From: Galbibacter sp038433465
GTDB lineage: Bacteria > Bacteroidota > Bacteroidia > Flavobacteriales > Flavobacteriaceae
NCBI RefSeq assembly: GCF_038433465.1
Contig: NZ_JAESVF010000011.1
Coordinates: forward strand, 10,587-74,586
Reading direction: 5' to 3'
Length of the DNA stretch: 64,000 nucleotides
The notes beneath the pieces are model-generated. The model did no database searches and was not told the DNA's origin. It saw only the letters and a program-made list of their open reading frames with translations. Made by a program: the position numbers and the translations under genes. Positions 44,299-54,200 of the stretch are shown here, one piece after another; the stretch's first letter is position 1; each line of letters opens with the position of its first letter.

Positions 44299-44801
44299 CT
44301 AATCACCTCTTTCACCGTACCGCATTTCAGCATTTTTTCGCCAAAATAAGGATTGCTTACAGCTTCTTCTTTTGAAAACCAATAACCTCCTTCGTTATTA
44401 AAAGCCATAGGGCAATATTGTTTGTAAATTTCACCTTGAGAAATATTGCTTTCTAAAAATGGTTGGATAGCCTCGGTAAGTTCAGAAAAAGCTTTGCGTT
44501 GTGTTTCAATGTCTTCACTCGTTGCTATTTCTTTGCTGAAGTTCGAAATATCCACATAATTATTACTGATGGTTTCAGATAGCATCTTCGCACCTTTTTT
44601 GGCCTCGCTCGCATCGCCGTTGGTAAGCGCAGTTTTTACATGTGTGTAATGCTCAAAAGTTTTGTCGGCCAAATCGTTTTTAAACGCAATTGCTACAGCT
44701 TTTGTTTCTGTCGATTTTGTGTTTGCATCTTTACAAGAAATAGCAAAAATTCCGATAGCGATTAACATACCGATTTGTGTACTAATTTTCATTTTTTTCA
44801 T
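44295..44801 (-). CDS. DUF3347-family lipoprotein of the copper cluster
   Basis: A 168-residue lipoprotein (Cys23 in FAISC). The domain starts at about residue 40 with ALTNGDASEAKKGAKMLSETI and ends with YCPMAFNNEGGYWFSKEEAVSNPYFGEKMLKCGTVKEVI. The Y-C-P-M ... G-x-x-W ... NPY-G-x-x-M-x-x-C-G residues are the conserved core, with Met and Cys suited to copper binding. In other Bacteroidota this domain is fused to CusB adaptors, so a role in metal handling or as an efflux accessory is likely. It lies 12 bases after cusC. Confidence 0.85.
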   Translation of the reverse strand: MKKMKISTQIGMLIAIGIFAISCKDANTKSTETKAVAIAFKNDLADKTFEHYTHVKTALTNGDASEAKKGAKMLSETISNNYVDISNFSKEIATSEDIETQRKAFSELTEAIQPFLESNISQGEIYKQYCPMAFNNEGGYWFSKEEAVSNPYFGEKMLKCGTVKEVIR

Positions 44802-44813
44802 GATTTCTAAAAT

Positions 44814-46040
44814 TTAATTGTTTGTGATATAATTTATAATGGCACTTTGTAAATAATATTTTTGTACGCTTTCTATTTTATTGAGTTGTATGTTTAACTG
44901 AAGTTCTAAAATGTCTAATAAATCATTAAAATCGATGGTTTCGGTTTCGTAGTTTTTTATCAAGATTTCCTCTGCATTTTTAGCTTGCTCCAAATTTTTT
45001 AATTGTGTTTCATAGCTTATTCGAGCGTTGATTCTGTTTTTTAGCGCTGTGTCTAAATAGCTATTTAGCTGATTTATTTTTAGCGTTTTTTGAGCTTCAA
45101 TTTCTTCTTGTTGTAATTTATTTTGTACAGTTTTAGAACGAATACTTTTATTAAAAATAGGAATAGAAACGGAAACCATGGGCATAAAAATATCTTTTCC
45201 GTTATCGAGCACATCCATATCGGTACGTTCTGCAACATTGATGTAATCCAATCCGATACCCAAATTCGGACCATTACTTTTTTGATTGAGCAATTCGGCT
45301 TGCGTTACCGAATTGTACAAAGCGTCGTACTTTAGCAATTCAGGATGAAGGTCCAAGTTGATTGCTTGAATTTCTTTAGTTTCTGACGGAATTTCTATAG
45401 CTGATTTTACTTCTACCACATTTTCTTTTTCGCGATTCAATAAGAAGTTAAACGAAGTTTGTTCCGCTAAAAATTCTTGTTCAAAAATTTGTCTTTTTTC
45501 ATCCAATTCATTTTCACGAATTTGAAGTTGTAAAACTTTTACTGCTGACGTTTTTCCGACTTCTACACCTGTCAATGCAATTTGTTCGTAATGCTGAAGC
45601 AAATCGAGCTGTTCTTTTATTACCAATTGTTTTGCTTGAAGCGCATAAAGTTTGTAATACGATTCGGCTACCGAAAGTGTTAGTTTTCGCTTTGCAATAA
45701 CAATATCAGTATAAGAAGCATCTGCTAAAGAATTGGTGTAATTTTCTCTCGCAGTGATGGTTCCAAACCAAGGGAGCATTTGCTTTGCCGAAAGTTTAAA
45801 GCGTTGCGGACCCGTACGGGTTTCGGGTTCGCTGACAAAATAACCCGCACTAAACTCTGTATTTCCTAGTGTTGCCGACTCGTTGGTTTTTTCTGCTGAA
45901 ATTTGATGCTTCAATTCAAAAGAATGTATCTCTGGATTGTTCTTTAAAGCTTCTTCGATATAATCGTTTAGATTTTGACTAAAGCCTAATATTCCGAAGA
46001 AAAGACAACCAAAAATTAATATGTATTTTATGTAGTTCAT
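44814..46040 (-). CDS. cusC: TolC-family outer-membrane channel of the Cus system
   Basis: A 408-residue protein with a signal peptide (about 1-21, FFGILGFSQNLN) and two outer-membrane-efflux-protein repeats, rich in coiled-coil segments (LVIKEQLDLLQHYEQIALTGVEVGKTSAVKVLQLQIRENELDEKRQ). It forms the exit duct for the cusA pump and the cusB adaptor. It is transcribed with DUF3347 and lies 255 bases after cusA; that gap contains a REP element and a heptamer array. Confidence 0.9.
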   Translation of the reverse strand: MNYIKYILIFGCLFFGILGFSQNLNDYIEEALKNNPEIHSFELKHQISAEKTNESATLGNTEFSAGYFVSEPETRTGPQRFKLSAKQMLPWFGTITARENYTNSLADASYTDIVIAKRKLTLSVAESYYKLYALQAKQLVIKEQLDLLQHYEQIALTGVEVGKTSAVKVLQLQIRENELDEKRQIFEQEFLAEQTSFNFLLNREKENVVEVKSAIEIPSETKEIQAINLDLHPELLKYDALYNSVTQAELLNQKSNGPNLGIGLDYINVAERTDMDVLDNGKDIFMPMVSVSIPIFNKSIRSKTVQNKLQQEEIEAQKTLKINQLNSYLDTALKNRINARISYETQLKNLEQAKNAEEILIKNYETETIDFNDLLDILELQLNIQLNKIESVQKYYLQSAIINYITNN

Positions 46041-46067
46041 TGTTTATGGTTTCACGTTAAAAAAGTT

Positions 46068-46212
46068 ATTGAATATCCGTAATGTATCATACAAACATTA
46101 AATGTCAGGTCGAGCGTAGTCGAGACCCTATTTAAAGCTGTTAAGCCAAATGACCTCTCGACTCCGCTCGAGGTGACAGTGCATTATGACAGATAGCGGA
46201 CAATCATAAAAA
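46068..46212 (+). repeat. Compound palindromic (REP-like) element, copy 2
   Basis: Nearly the same as 4077-4226, including the outer flanks (TTGAATATCCGTAATGT and CAATCATAAAAAA). Arms at 46103-46128 and 46154-46180. Confidence 0.85.
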
Positions 46213-46257
46213 AGTTAAACTACTTTGTTCTGTTTTTCAATTCAATACCTTTTACAC

Positions 46258-46313
46258 TTCTCACTTCTCACTTCTCACTTCTCACTTTTCACTTCTCACT
46301 TCTCACTTCTCAC
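46258..46313. repeat. Heptanucleotide array TTCTCAC overlapping the end of cusA
   Basis: Eight units of 7 bases, seven exact and one TTTTCAC. The cusA stop codon (46296-46298) and its last five codons lie inside the array. On the minus strand the unit contains TGA, so every frame meets a stop within three units. Confidence 0.9.
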
Positions 46314-49300
46314 TTTTTTCACTTCCCTTTCTTTTCTCCATCCAAATAGTACAGGCACCACAAAAAGTGTAATAAGTGCAATAAGCATCCCTCCAAAACT
46401 TGGTATTGCCATCGGAATCATAATGTCGCTTCCTCTTCCTGTTGAAGTTAAAACAGGCAATAATGCTAAAAGTGTTGTTGCTGTTGTCATCAAACAAGGG
46501 CGAATTCGTTTTTCTCCTGCCTGTACTACGGCATTTCTAACTTCGAGAATTGTTTTGGGATTTTCTCGATTACATGTTTGTGTTAAATAAGTAGCCATCA
46601 CTACGCCGTCGTCGGTTGCGATTCCGAATAAGGCGATAAAACCAACCCATACCGCAACACTTAGATTTATAGGGTGCATTTGGAATAGGGTTCGTAGGTT
46701 TTCTCCGAAGAAAGAAAAATTCATAAACCACGGCTGACCGTAAAGCCAAATTAGGATAAATCCACCTCCAAAAGCTACGGCAATTCCGCTAAATACCATC
46801 AATGACGTTGTAGCCGATTTAAACTGAAAATACAGAATCAAAAAGATAACAACAAGCACTAACGGAACTACAAAAGCTAAGGTTTTTTCGGCTCTTAATT
46901 GGTTTTCATAAGTGCCAGTAAATTGATAACTAATTCCTTCTGGCACTTTTATTTCGCCTGTTTCTATGTGTTTTAGGATGCTTTTTTGAGCATTTTCCAC
47001 AACATTTACTTCAGCATAACCATCTGTTTTATCAAAGAGCACATAACCTACCAAAAAGGAATCTTCACTTTTAATCACTTGCGGTCCTCTTTCAAATCGG
47101 ATGCTCGCCAACTCACTAAGCGGTACAGGATTTCCGTTTTCCACAGGGATGTAAATTTGTGCTAAATCTGTAGTGGTAGCACGCAATTCTCTTGGATATC
47201 GCACACGAATATTATAACGCTCTCTGCCTTCAACAGTTTTGCTTAGCACTTTTCCACCAATAGCGACTTCGAGGGTTTCTTGTACTTTTTCGATGGAAAT
47301 TCCGTAGCGAATTAAATTTTCTCTGTTGATATCGATAAGCAGGTATGGTTTCCCAATAATTCTATCCGCAAACACAGCTTCTTTTTTTACTCCGTCGGTA
47401 TGCTTTAAAATTTCTTCTAGTTGCACGCCAAAAGCCTCGATAGTTTTAAGGTCATTTCCTTTTATTTTAATTCCCATAGGCGCGCGCATTCCTGTTTGGA
47501 GCATTACTAGTCGGGTTTCGATAGGCTGTAATTTTGGTGCTGAAGTTACTCCAGGGAGTTTGGTAGCTTCTACAATTTCATTCCAAATATCGTCTGCCGA
47601 ATTGATGTGATGTCGCCAATTTCTATAATACGCTCCATTATCATCAGGGATTAAATCAGTAGCACGAATAGTTGTTTTTTTATCTGAATACATGCCGTTT
47701 GCAACAAATTTTCCATTTTTCAATTCAAATAATCCTTCCGAATTTACTTTAAAACGTTGAGGTTTTCCATTTTCATCTAAAATATATTCGGGTTTGTATT
47801 GAATGATATTTTCGTACATAGAAAGCGGTGCAGGGTCGATAGCCGAATTGGTACGACCAGCTTTTCCAACTACTGTTTCGATTTCGGGGATATTGGCAAC
47901 GGCCATATCGAGTTGTTGTAATACACGTTTGTTTTCTTCAATTCCCGCATGCGGAAGCGAAGTGGGCATGAGCAAGAAGGTACCTTCATTTAAAGAAGGC
48001 ATAAACTCTTTTCCAGTTCGAGCCATAATTAAAAACCCTAAAATGACAATGGTTGTTGGAATGGATAAAAACAGCAGTCGATTTTCCATTGCCCATCGAA
48101 GGATGCGTGTGTAATAGGTATTAAAAAGTTTGAATACTCCTAAAAGTCCAAAACAAATAAGGGCAACAAAAATAAAATTAAGCATCCAATCTTCTTGAAA
48201 TCCAAGCGGACGCCAATAAGAAGCTAACAACGCCGTGATAGTGAGAATTGTAATGCCAAATTGCAACCAATTTGTATGCTTTTCAGTAAGTATTTTTTTA
48301 AAAGCTAAGATGTTTACAATTCCGTAAGCAATTAGTGCAATACCGATGATGTATCCGAAAATTACAGCTGTAATTCCGATTCCGATACAAAGAATATGAA
48401 GTGCCAATAGCAAGTTATTCTTCAAATTTCTTTTTTTGAAGAGTACAGTTGCAAAAGGTGGAATTAAAAACAGAGCCACAAGAATGGATGCAGTTAATGC
48501 CATGGTTTTTGTAAAAGCCAATGGACGAAATAATTTTCCTTCGGCACCCACCATTGTAAACACAGGAATAAAACTAATAATGGTAGTCAGCACCGCCGTT
48601 ACAATAGCTCCTGAAACTTCGGATGTAGCATTGTAAACAATGGTATTGATGGATGATTTATCTTCTGAAGTATCTAGATGACGAATGATGTTTTCGGACA
48701 GAATAACGCCCACATCGACCATCGTACCAATAGCGATAGCAATTCCTGAAAGCGCTACAATATTGGCATCGACATTAAAAAGTTTCATAGCGATAAAAAC
48801 CATGAGTACGGCCACAGGAAGCAAGCCTGAAATTAAAATAGAAGCTCGCATGTTGAAGACCATGACCACAATGACCAACACAGTAACTAATATTTCGAGG
48901 GTTAGGGCTTCGTCTAACGTATGTAGCGTTTCGTTAATGAGAGTGCTTCGGTCGTAAAACGGTACAATGGTAAGTTTAGAAACCCGTCCATCTTGCAGTG
49001 TTTTACTGGGAAGTCCTGCACTTAACTCTTTAATTTTTTCTTTGACATTGGTGATAACTTCCATAGGATTGGCACCGTAGCGTGCCACAACAACACCGCC
49101 AACAACTTCGGCACCTTCTTTATCGAGAATTCCTCTTCGGGCTTCGGGACCGAGAAAGACTTTTGCAACATCTTTTACTTTGATTGAAGTATAATCTTTA
49201 GCAGTGATAACAGCATTTTCAATATCTGTAACCGACTTTACATACCCTAAGCCACGAACCAAATATTCTGCCTTATTGATTTCCAATGTTTGAGCGCCAA

Positions 49301-50003
49301 TTTCTCGATTGCTATTTTTGACAGCATTTACCAATTGCGATAAACTGATGTTGTATTGTCGCATGAGTTCTGGGTCGATATCAATTTGATATTCTTGTAC
49401 AAAACCTCCAATTGAAGCAACTTCAGAAACTCCCCTAGCACTTGCAATACCATATTTTACGTAATAATCTTGGATGCTTCTGAGCTCATTTAAATCCCAA
49501 GCTCCTGTTACATTACCGTTTTCGTCTCTTCCTTCCAGCGTGTACCAAAACAATTGTCCGAGTCCAGTAGCGTCAGGGCCAAGTGCGGGGTTCACATCCG
49601 AAGGAAGTAAATTATTAGGAAGGGAATTAAGCTTTTCTAAAATTCGACTTCGACTCCAATAAAAGTCAACATCTTCTTCAAAAATGATATAAATGTTTGA
49701 GAGTCCAAACATAGATGAACTACGGATGGTTTTAACTCCTGGAATTCCTAAAAGGGCAGAGGTAAGTGGGTACGTAATTTGGTCTTCAATATCTTGTGGA
49801 GACCTTCCGTTCCATTCGGTGGAGACAATTTGCTGGTTTTCGCCAATATCTGGAATAGCATCTACTGCCACAGGATTATTTGGAATAAAACCAGTGTCCC
49901 AATTAAAAGGCGCATTGATGAGTCCCCACCCCACAAAGAGCAGGAGTAATAAAACGGCTACGAGTTTATTTTCAATTAAAAATTTGATGCTTTTATTGAG
50001 CAT
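46296..50003 (-). CDS. cusA: CusA-type heavy-metal RND pump
   Basis: A 1235-residue inner-membrane pump, about 190 residues longer than E. coli CusA. The helix-4 motif GTMVDVGVILSEN (Asp430, Glu437) follows the CusA pattern rather than the CzcA D-F-G pattern, indicating monovalent copper or silver. An extra region at about 525-625 adds roughly four hydrophobic segments between the two halves, and another insert (about 710-790, YKPEYILDENGKPQRF) lies in the periplasmic part. The tail VKKVRSEK is encoded partly by the heptamer array. First gene of the cusA-cusC-DUF3347-copA-cusB group. Confidence 0.93.
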   Translation of the reverse strand: MLNKSIKFLIENKLVAVLLLLLFVGWGLINAPFNWDTGFIPNNPVAVDAIPDIGENQQIVSTEWNGRSPQDIEDQITYPLTSALLGIPGVKTIRSSSMFGLSNIYIIFEEDVDFYWSRSRILEKLNSLPNNLLPSDVNPALGPDATGLGQLFWYTLEGRDENGNVTGAWDLNELRSIQDYYVKYGIASARGVSEVASIGGFVQEYQIDIDPELMRQYNISLSQLVNAVKNSNREIGAQTLEINKAEYLVRGLGYVKSVTDIENAVITAKDYTSIKVKDVAKVFLGPEARRGILDKEGAEVVGGVVVARYGANPMEVITNVKEKIKELSAGLPSKTLQDGRVSKLTIVPFYDRSTLINETLHTLDEALTLEILVTVLVIVVMVFNMRASILISGLLPVAVLMVFIAMKLFNVDANIVALSGIAIAIGTMVDVGVILSENIIRHLDTSEDKSSINTIVYNATSEVSGAIVTAVLTTIISFIPVFTMVGAEGKLFRPLAFTKTMALTASILVALFLIPPFATVLFKKRNLKNNLLLALHILCIGIGITAVIFGYIIGIALIAYGIVNILAFKKILTEKHTNWLQFGITILTITALLASYWRPLGFQEDWMLNFIFVALICFGLLGVFKLFNTYYTRILRWAMENRLLFLSIPTTIVILGFLIMARTGKEFMPSLNEGTFLLMPTSLPHAGIEENKRVLQQLDMAVANIPEIETVVGKAGRTNSAIDPAPLSMYENIIQYKPEYILDENGKPQRFKVNSEGLFELKNGKFVANGMYSDKKTTIRATDLIPDDNGAYYRNWRHHINSADDIWNEIVEATKLPGVTSAPKLQPIETRLVMLQTGMRAPMGIKIKGNDLKTIEAFGVQLEEILKHTDGVKKEAVFADRIIGKPYLLIDINRENLIRYGISIEKVQETLEVAIGGKVLSKTVEGRERYNIRVRYPRELRATTTDLAQIYIPVENGNPVPLSELASIRFERGPQVIKSEDSFLVGYVLFDKTDGYAEVNVVENAQKSILKHIETGEIKVPEGISYQFTGTYENQLRAEKTLAFVVPLVLVVIFLILYFQFKSATTSLMVFSGIAVAFGGGFILIWLYGQPWFMNFSFFGENLRTLFQMHPINLSVAVWVGFIALFGIATDDGVVMATYLTQTCNRENPKTILEVRNAVVQAGEKRIRPCLMTTATTLLALLPVLTSTGRGSDIMIPMAIPSFGGMLIALITLFVVPVLFGWRKEREVKKVRSEK

Positions 50004-50100
50004 TTTTGATTCAGTTTAAACAATAAAAATCTTTAAAAATATGAGTTTAAAGCACAAACAATTGCTTGGCTTTTTATCAAGAAATAATTGTTTAAAAAAA

Positions 50101-50514
50101 TCAAATAAGGAAAGTACTGTTTTCCAGTTGTATTTCGGAAATCAGTAGGGGTGGAGTATAATTTTTAAAAGGAATAATGTTTTCTTCTAAGCCTTCAAAA
50201 ACATTGATGAATGAAAATACATACGAAACTAATAAAGTTTGTTGGTGAAAGCTTAATTTTTCAAATGAAGATTTAAGCTCTGTTTGTCCTTCTACAACCA
50301 AATGTTCATCTGTACAACAGTGACTTTTTGAAATTTTTTCAGTAGAAGTAGTATCATTTTGCATTTCCATACCACAATCTTTGGCGGGTTTTAAAAATGC
50401 AACATCGACCAATTCACTTCCGCAATAATGCATATCAACAGTAAACGACATGGTAGAAAAAAGGACTACCATGGCCATTAAAAGTGTTGAAATATTTCGT
50501 AAAACTGTTTTCAT
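50101..50514 (-). CDS. HYC_CC_PP-family small secreted protein
   Basis: A 137-residue protein if started at the ATG at 50514; a TTG four codons upstream is the only alternative. It has a hydrophobic N-terminal signal (about 8-25) and the family motifs: His-Tyr-Cys (DMHYCG, residues 28-32), a lone Cys47 (KDCGMEM), Cys-Cys (SHCCTDE, Cys66-Cys67) and Pro-Pro near the end (NYTPPLL). The His, Cys and Met residues suggest metal binding in the periplasm, but the function is unknown. It lies 97 bases before cusA on the same strand, probably in the same transcript. Confidence 0.82.
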   Translation of the reverse strand: MKTVLRNISTLLMAMVVLFSTMSFTVDMHYCGSELVDVAFLKPAKDCGMEMQNDTTSTEKISKSHCCTDEHLVVEGQTELKSSFEKLSFHQQTLLVSYVFSFINVFEGLEENIIPFKNYTPPLLISEIQLENSTFLI

Positions 50515-50554
50515 ATGCAATCGCAAAATTAAGAAAAAAATATGAAAATCGTTT

Positions 50555-50584
50555 TTTGTTAACTTAATTTTAATGCTACTTTTG
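50555..50584 (+). promoter_or_regulatory. Promoter of the DUF6660-like gene
   Basis: A -33 TTTG (50555-50558) and a -7 TACTTTTG (50577-50584) are 18 bases apart, close to the Bacteroidota consensus TTTG-N19-TAnnTTTG. It is the best complete promoter in the window. Confidence 0.6.
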
Positions 50585-50674
50585 TAGTGAATGGTATTTG
50601 CAACCGACTGATAAAGTGTGGTCTAAGTTTTTTAGTCAGAGTAAATTATTACAATTATTGAAAGCGCATTGATT

Positions 50675-50983
50675 TTGAAAATATTTCTAACCATATTAGC
50701 TGTGTATTTTTTGTCACTAAACTTTATGACGTGTAGTGACGAAGTGGTACAAACCGATGACACCGCGACAGCAGTGGTTTCTGTAGCACATGCAGATGGT
50801 GATATGGATATCGATTTTTGCTCTCCTTTCTGTCAATGTCATTGTTGCCACGTGCATGTTACACCATCTTCCGTTGCTACTTATACCATAATTTCTCCTG
50901 AAATTTCTTCGGAAGTCAATCTTCATACAAAACATATCGAAGACAAATTTCAACACTCCATTTTACAACCCCCTCGGGTTTAG
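50675..50983 (+). CDS. DUF6660-like small Cys/His-rich secreted protein
   Basis: A 102-residue protein with a signal-like N-terminus (MKIFLTILAVYFLSLNFMTC). The middle is a dense metal-ligand cluster, DFCSPFCQCHCCHVHV (Cys49, 53, 55, 57, 58; His56, 59, 61). I chose a TTG start at 50675 because it gives MKIF, as in relatives; another TTG lies two codons earlier and no ATG exists. It is divergent from the HYC_CC_PP gene and precedes the CzcA-TolC fusion. Likely a periplasmic metal binder or sensor; no activity is known to me. Confidence 0.75.
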   Translation: MKIFLTILAVYFLSLNFMTCSDEVVQTDDTATAVVSVAHADGDMDIDFCSPFCQCHCCHVHVTPSSVATYTIISPEISSEVNLHTKHIEDKFQHSILQPPRV

Positions 50984-51206
50984 TATACTTCTATTTTTTT
51001 GGTATTGAATTATTTAACTGAAAGGTTTTTTATGAGCTTTTCCGATTTTTCAATGTCAATTTCAGGTTGATTTAAAAGAAGTTATTTAGAATTACATTTC
51101 AGTATTTCTACGGTTTTGTTTCGCGAAATCGAGAAACTGAGACAATTTTAAATGAACAACTTATTCTCTTTAAACAACCCCTTATTTCAAATTAAAAATC
51201 ATTTAT

Positions 51207-51213
51207 AAAGGAG
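51207..51213 (+). promoter_or_regulatory. Shine-Dalgarno-like site before the CzcA-TolC fusion
   Basis: AAAGGAG lies 9 bases before the ATG at 51223. Such sites are uncommon in this window and support the chosen start. Confidence 0.45.
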
Positions 51214-51222
51214 TATACGATT

Positions 51223-54200
51223 ATGATTAATAAAATTATTGACTTTTCCATTCGGCAAAAGTTTATAATCGGACTGTTCATTATTGCACTTATAGGCGTA
51301 GGAATTTGGTCTATGAGTACGATTAATTTAGGTTCGGTTCCCGATATTACCAACAATCAAGTTCAAGTCATTACGGTTTCTCAAAATTTGGCTACTGAAG
51401 ATATCGAGCAGTTTGTAACCTACCCTGTAGAGTTGGCAATGGCGAATTTGCCTGGGGTAGAAGAAATTCGTTCGATTTCTCGTTTCGGACTTTCAGTAGT
51501 TACCATTGTTTTTAAAGACGAAGAAGGTACCTATTTACCAAGGCAATTGGTGCAGGAAAAATTGAATGAAGTAAAAGCAGAAATCCCTGAAAAGTTTGGA
51601 AATCCAACAATGGGACCCATTACCACTGGATTGGGCGAAATATACCAATACACTTTAACTCCAAAAGAGGGCTACGAAGATGCATATTCGCCTACCGATT
51701 TACGAACCATTCAAGATTGGATAGTGAAACGTCAGCTTGCACTTACCGAAGGTGTTGTTGAAATTAATGCTTTTGGAGGTCATGTAAAACAGTATGAAAT
51801 TTCTCTTGATTCTGATAAACTAAATTCGGCAGGAGTTACAATTTCAGAAGTTTTTGAAGCACTTCAAAAGAACAATGTAAACACAGGTGGCGCCTACATC
51901 GAAAAGAATAAAATGGCAAATTTTATTCGAGGAGAAGGATTGATTCGTTCCTTAAAAGATGTTGAAAACATTGTAATTAAAACTGAAAATGGCATTCCAA
52001 TTTTAATTAAAAATGTTGCGGAAAATGTTCAGTTTGGAAGTCAAACGCGCTATGGTGCTTTTACACAAGACGGGCGAGAAGCAGTTGGAGGCATGGTGTT
52101 AATGTTGCGAGGTTCCAATCCAAATATGGTTATTCAAAATGTACAAACTCGGATGGAAGAAGTGCAAAAATCGCTTCCTGAAGGGCTAGAAATCAAGCCT
52201 TTTTTAGACCGAAGTTCTTTAATTGAACGTACCACCAGCACTGTAAAACAAAACCTTTTAGAAGGAGCTCTGATTGTAATTTTTGCACTCGTTATTTTGT
52301 TAGGAAGTCTTCGCGGAGGGATTATTACAGCAACCACCATTCCGTTATCACTTTTATTTGCGTTTATCTTAATGAAGCAATTTAATGTATGGGCAAATTT
52401 AATGAGTTTAGGAGCTATCGATTTCGGAATTATTATCGACGGTGCTGTAATTATTATTGAAGGAACTGTACACGAAATTCAAAAGCGACTGCGACATAAA
52501 AATACTGTTTTACAAGAAGGTGAAATGGATACGCTAGCTTATAAAGCGGGAAGTACCATGATGAATTCGGCTTTCTTTGGGCAAATGATTATTTTGATTG
52601 TTTTTACTCCCATTTTATTTTTAACGGGAGTCGAAGGCAAAATGTTTAAACCAATGGCTTACACTTTTGGTTTTGCAATGATTGGGGCTATTATTCTTTG
52701 TTTGACTTATGTCCCAATGATGGCTTCTTTGTTTATGAAACCCATTCAAAATACAAAAAGTGCCTTTGGAAAATTTGAATCTAAGTTAGAGCAATTTAGT
52801 AATCGTATTATCAATGCCATTCACAAAGCTTATTTGCCTTTACTTCAGTTGGCGTTAAAATTTAAAGGAGCTGTTTTAGGAATCGGACTTGTATTATTAG
52901 TTGTTAGCGGATTTATTTTTTCACGGATGGGAGGAGAGTTTATTCCGCAGTTAGATGAAGGAGATATTGCAATGCAAGCACTTATTCGTCCTGGAAGTGG
53001 TTTAAGCGAGTCGATAGACGTTTCGAAAAAGATAGAAACCATCCTCCTTGATAATTTCCCAGAGATTAAAACAGTGGTTGCTCGTATTGGGGTTGCCGAT
53101 ATTCCTACAGACCCTATGCCAATGGACATTGCGGATATGTATATCATTCTTGATAAAAATAAAGATAATTGGACTTCAGCAGTAACTAAAGACGAGCTTA
53201 TTGAGAAGATGAAGGAGAAGCTCGATATACTTGCAGGCGTAAACTTGGTGTTTAGTCAACCTGTAGAATTGCGTTTTAATGAGTTGATTACAGGAGTTCG
53301 AGAAGATGTAGCTGTAAAATTATATGGAGAAGACCTTGATGTGTTAGCTGAAAAAGTTCAGCAAATGGCTACAATTATTCAATCGGTTGAGGGTGTAGGC
53401 GATGTAAATGCTGAAAGAATTTCGGGTTTACCTCAAATGACAGTGCGATACAATCGTCAAAAAGTAGCACAATACGGTTTGAATATTGAAAAACTGAATA
53501 CGTACGTAAGCACAGCTTTTGCAGGAGGTGTGGCCGGACAAATTTTTGAAGGTGAAAAGCGTTTTGAACTCGTCGTTCGCTTGGATGAAAAAAATCGAAA
53601 AGATATTAATGACCTACAAAATTTGTTAATCGATTTACCCAATGGAACACAAATCCCGATTAAAGAAGTAGCCGATATCAGTTACCAACCTGGGCCCATG
53701 CAAATATCGCGCGATAATACATTTAGAAGAACTTATGTTGGGGTGAACACCCGCGGGCGAGATGTAGAGTCGGTCGTTATGGATATTCAACAAAAATTAG
53801 AAGAACAATTGTCGCTTCCTCCAGGGTATTACATTACTTACGGAGGGGAGTTTGAAAATCTGCAAAGTGCAAAATCGCGCTTACTTATTGTGGTGCCAAT
53901 TGCTCTTTGTTTAATTTTTGTGCTTTTATATTTTGCTTTAAAATCGTTTATGCAAGCCATCATGATTTATATGGCAATTCCATTGGCTGCTATCGGTGGC
54001 GTTTTGGCGCTTTGGTTGCGCGACATGCCTTTTAGTATTTCAGCAGGAGTTGGGTTTATTGTGCTTTTTGGAGTAGCTGTTTTAAACGGACTCGTATTGA
54101 TTAACCGTTTTAATTCTTTAAAGGAAGAAGGAGTAACCGATGTTAAAACGCAAATTTTTGATGGAACCAAAGAGCGTATTCGTCCGATTATGCTGACAGC

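Noticed and set aside
46258..46313. Phase variation of cusA through the TTCTCAC array.
   Set aside because: The array covers only the last residues and each frame meets a stop within three units, so an on/off switch of the pump is not possible.
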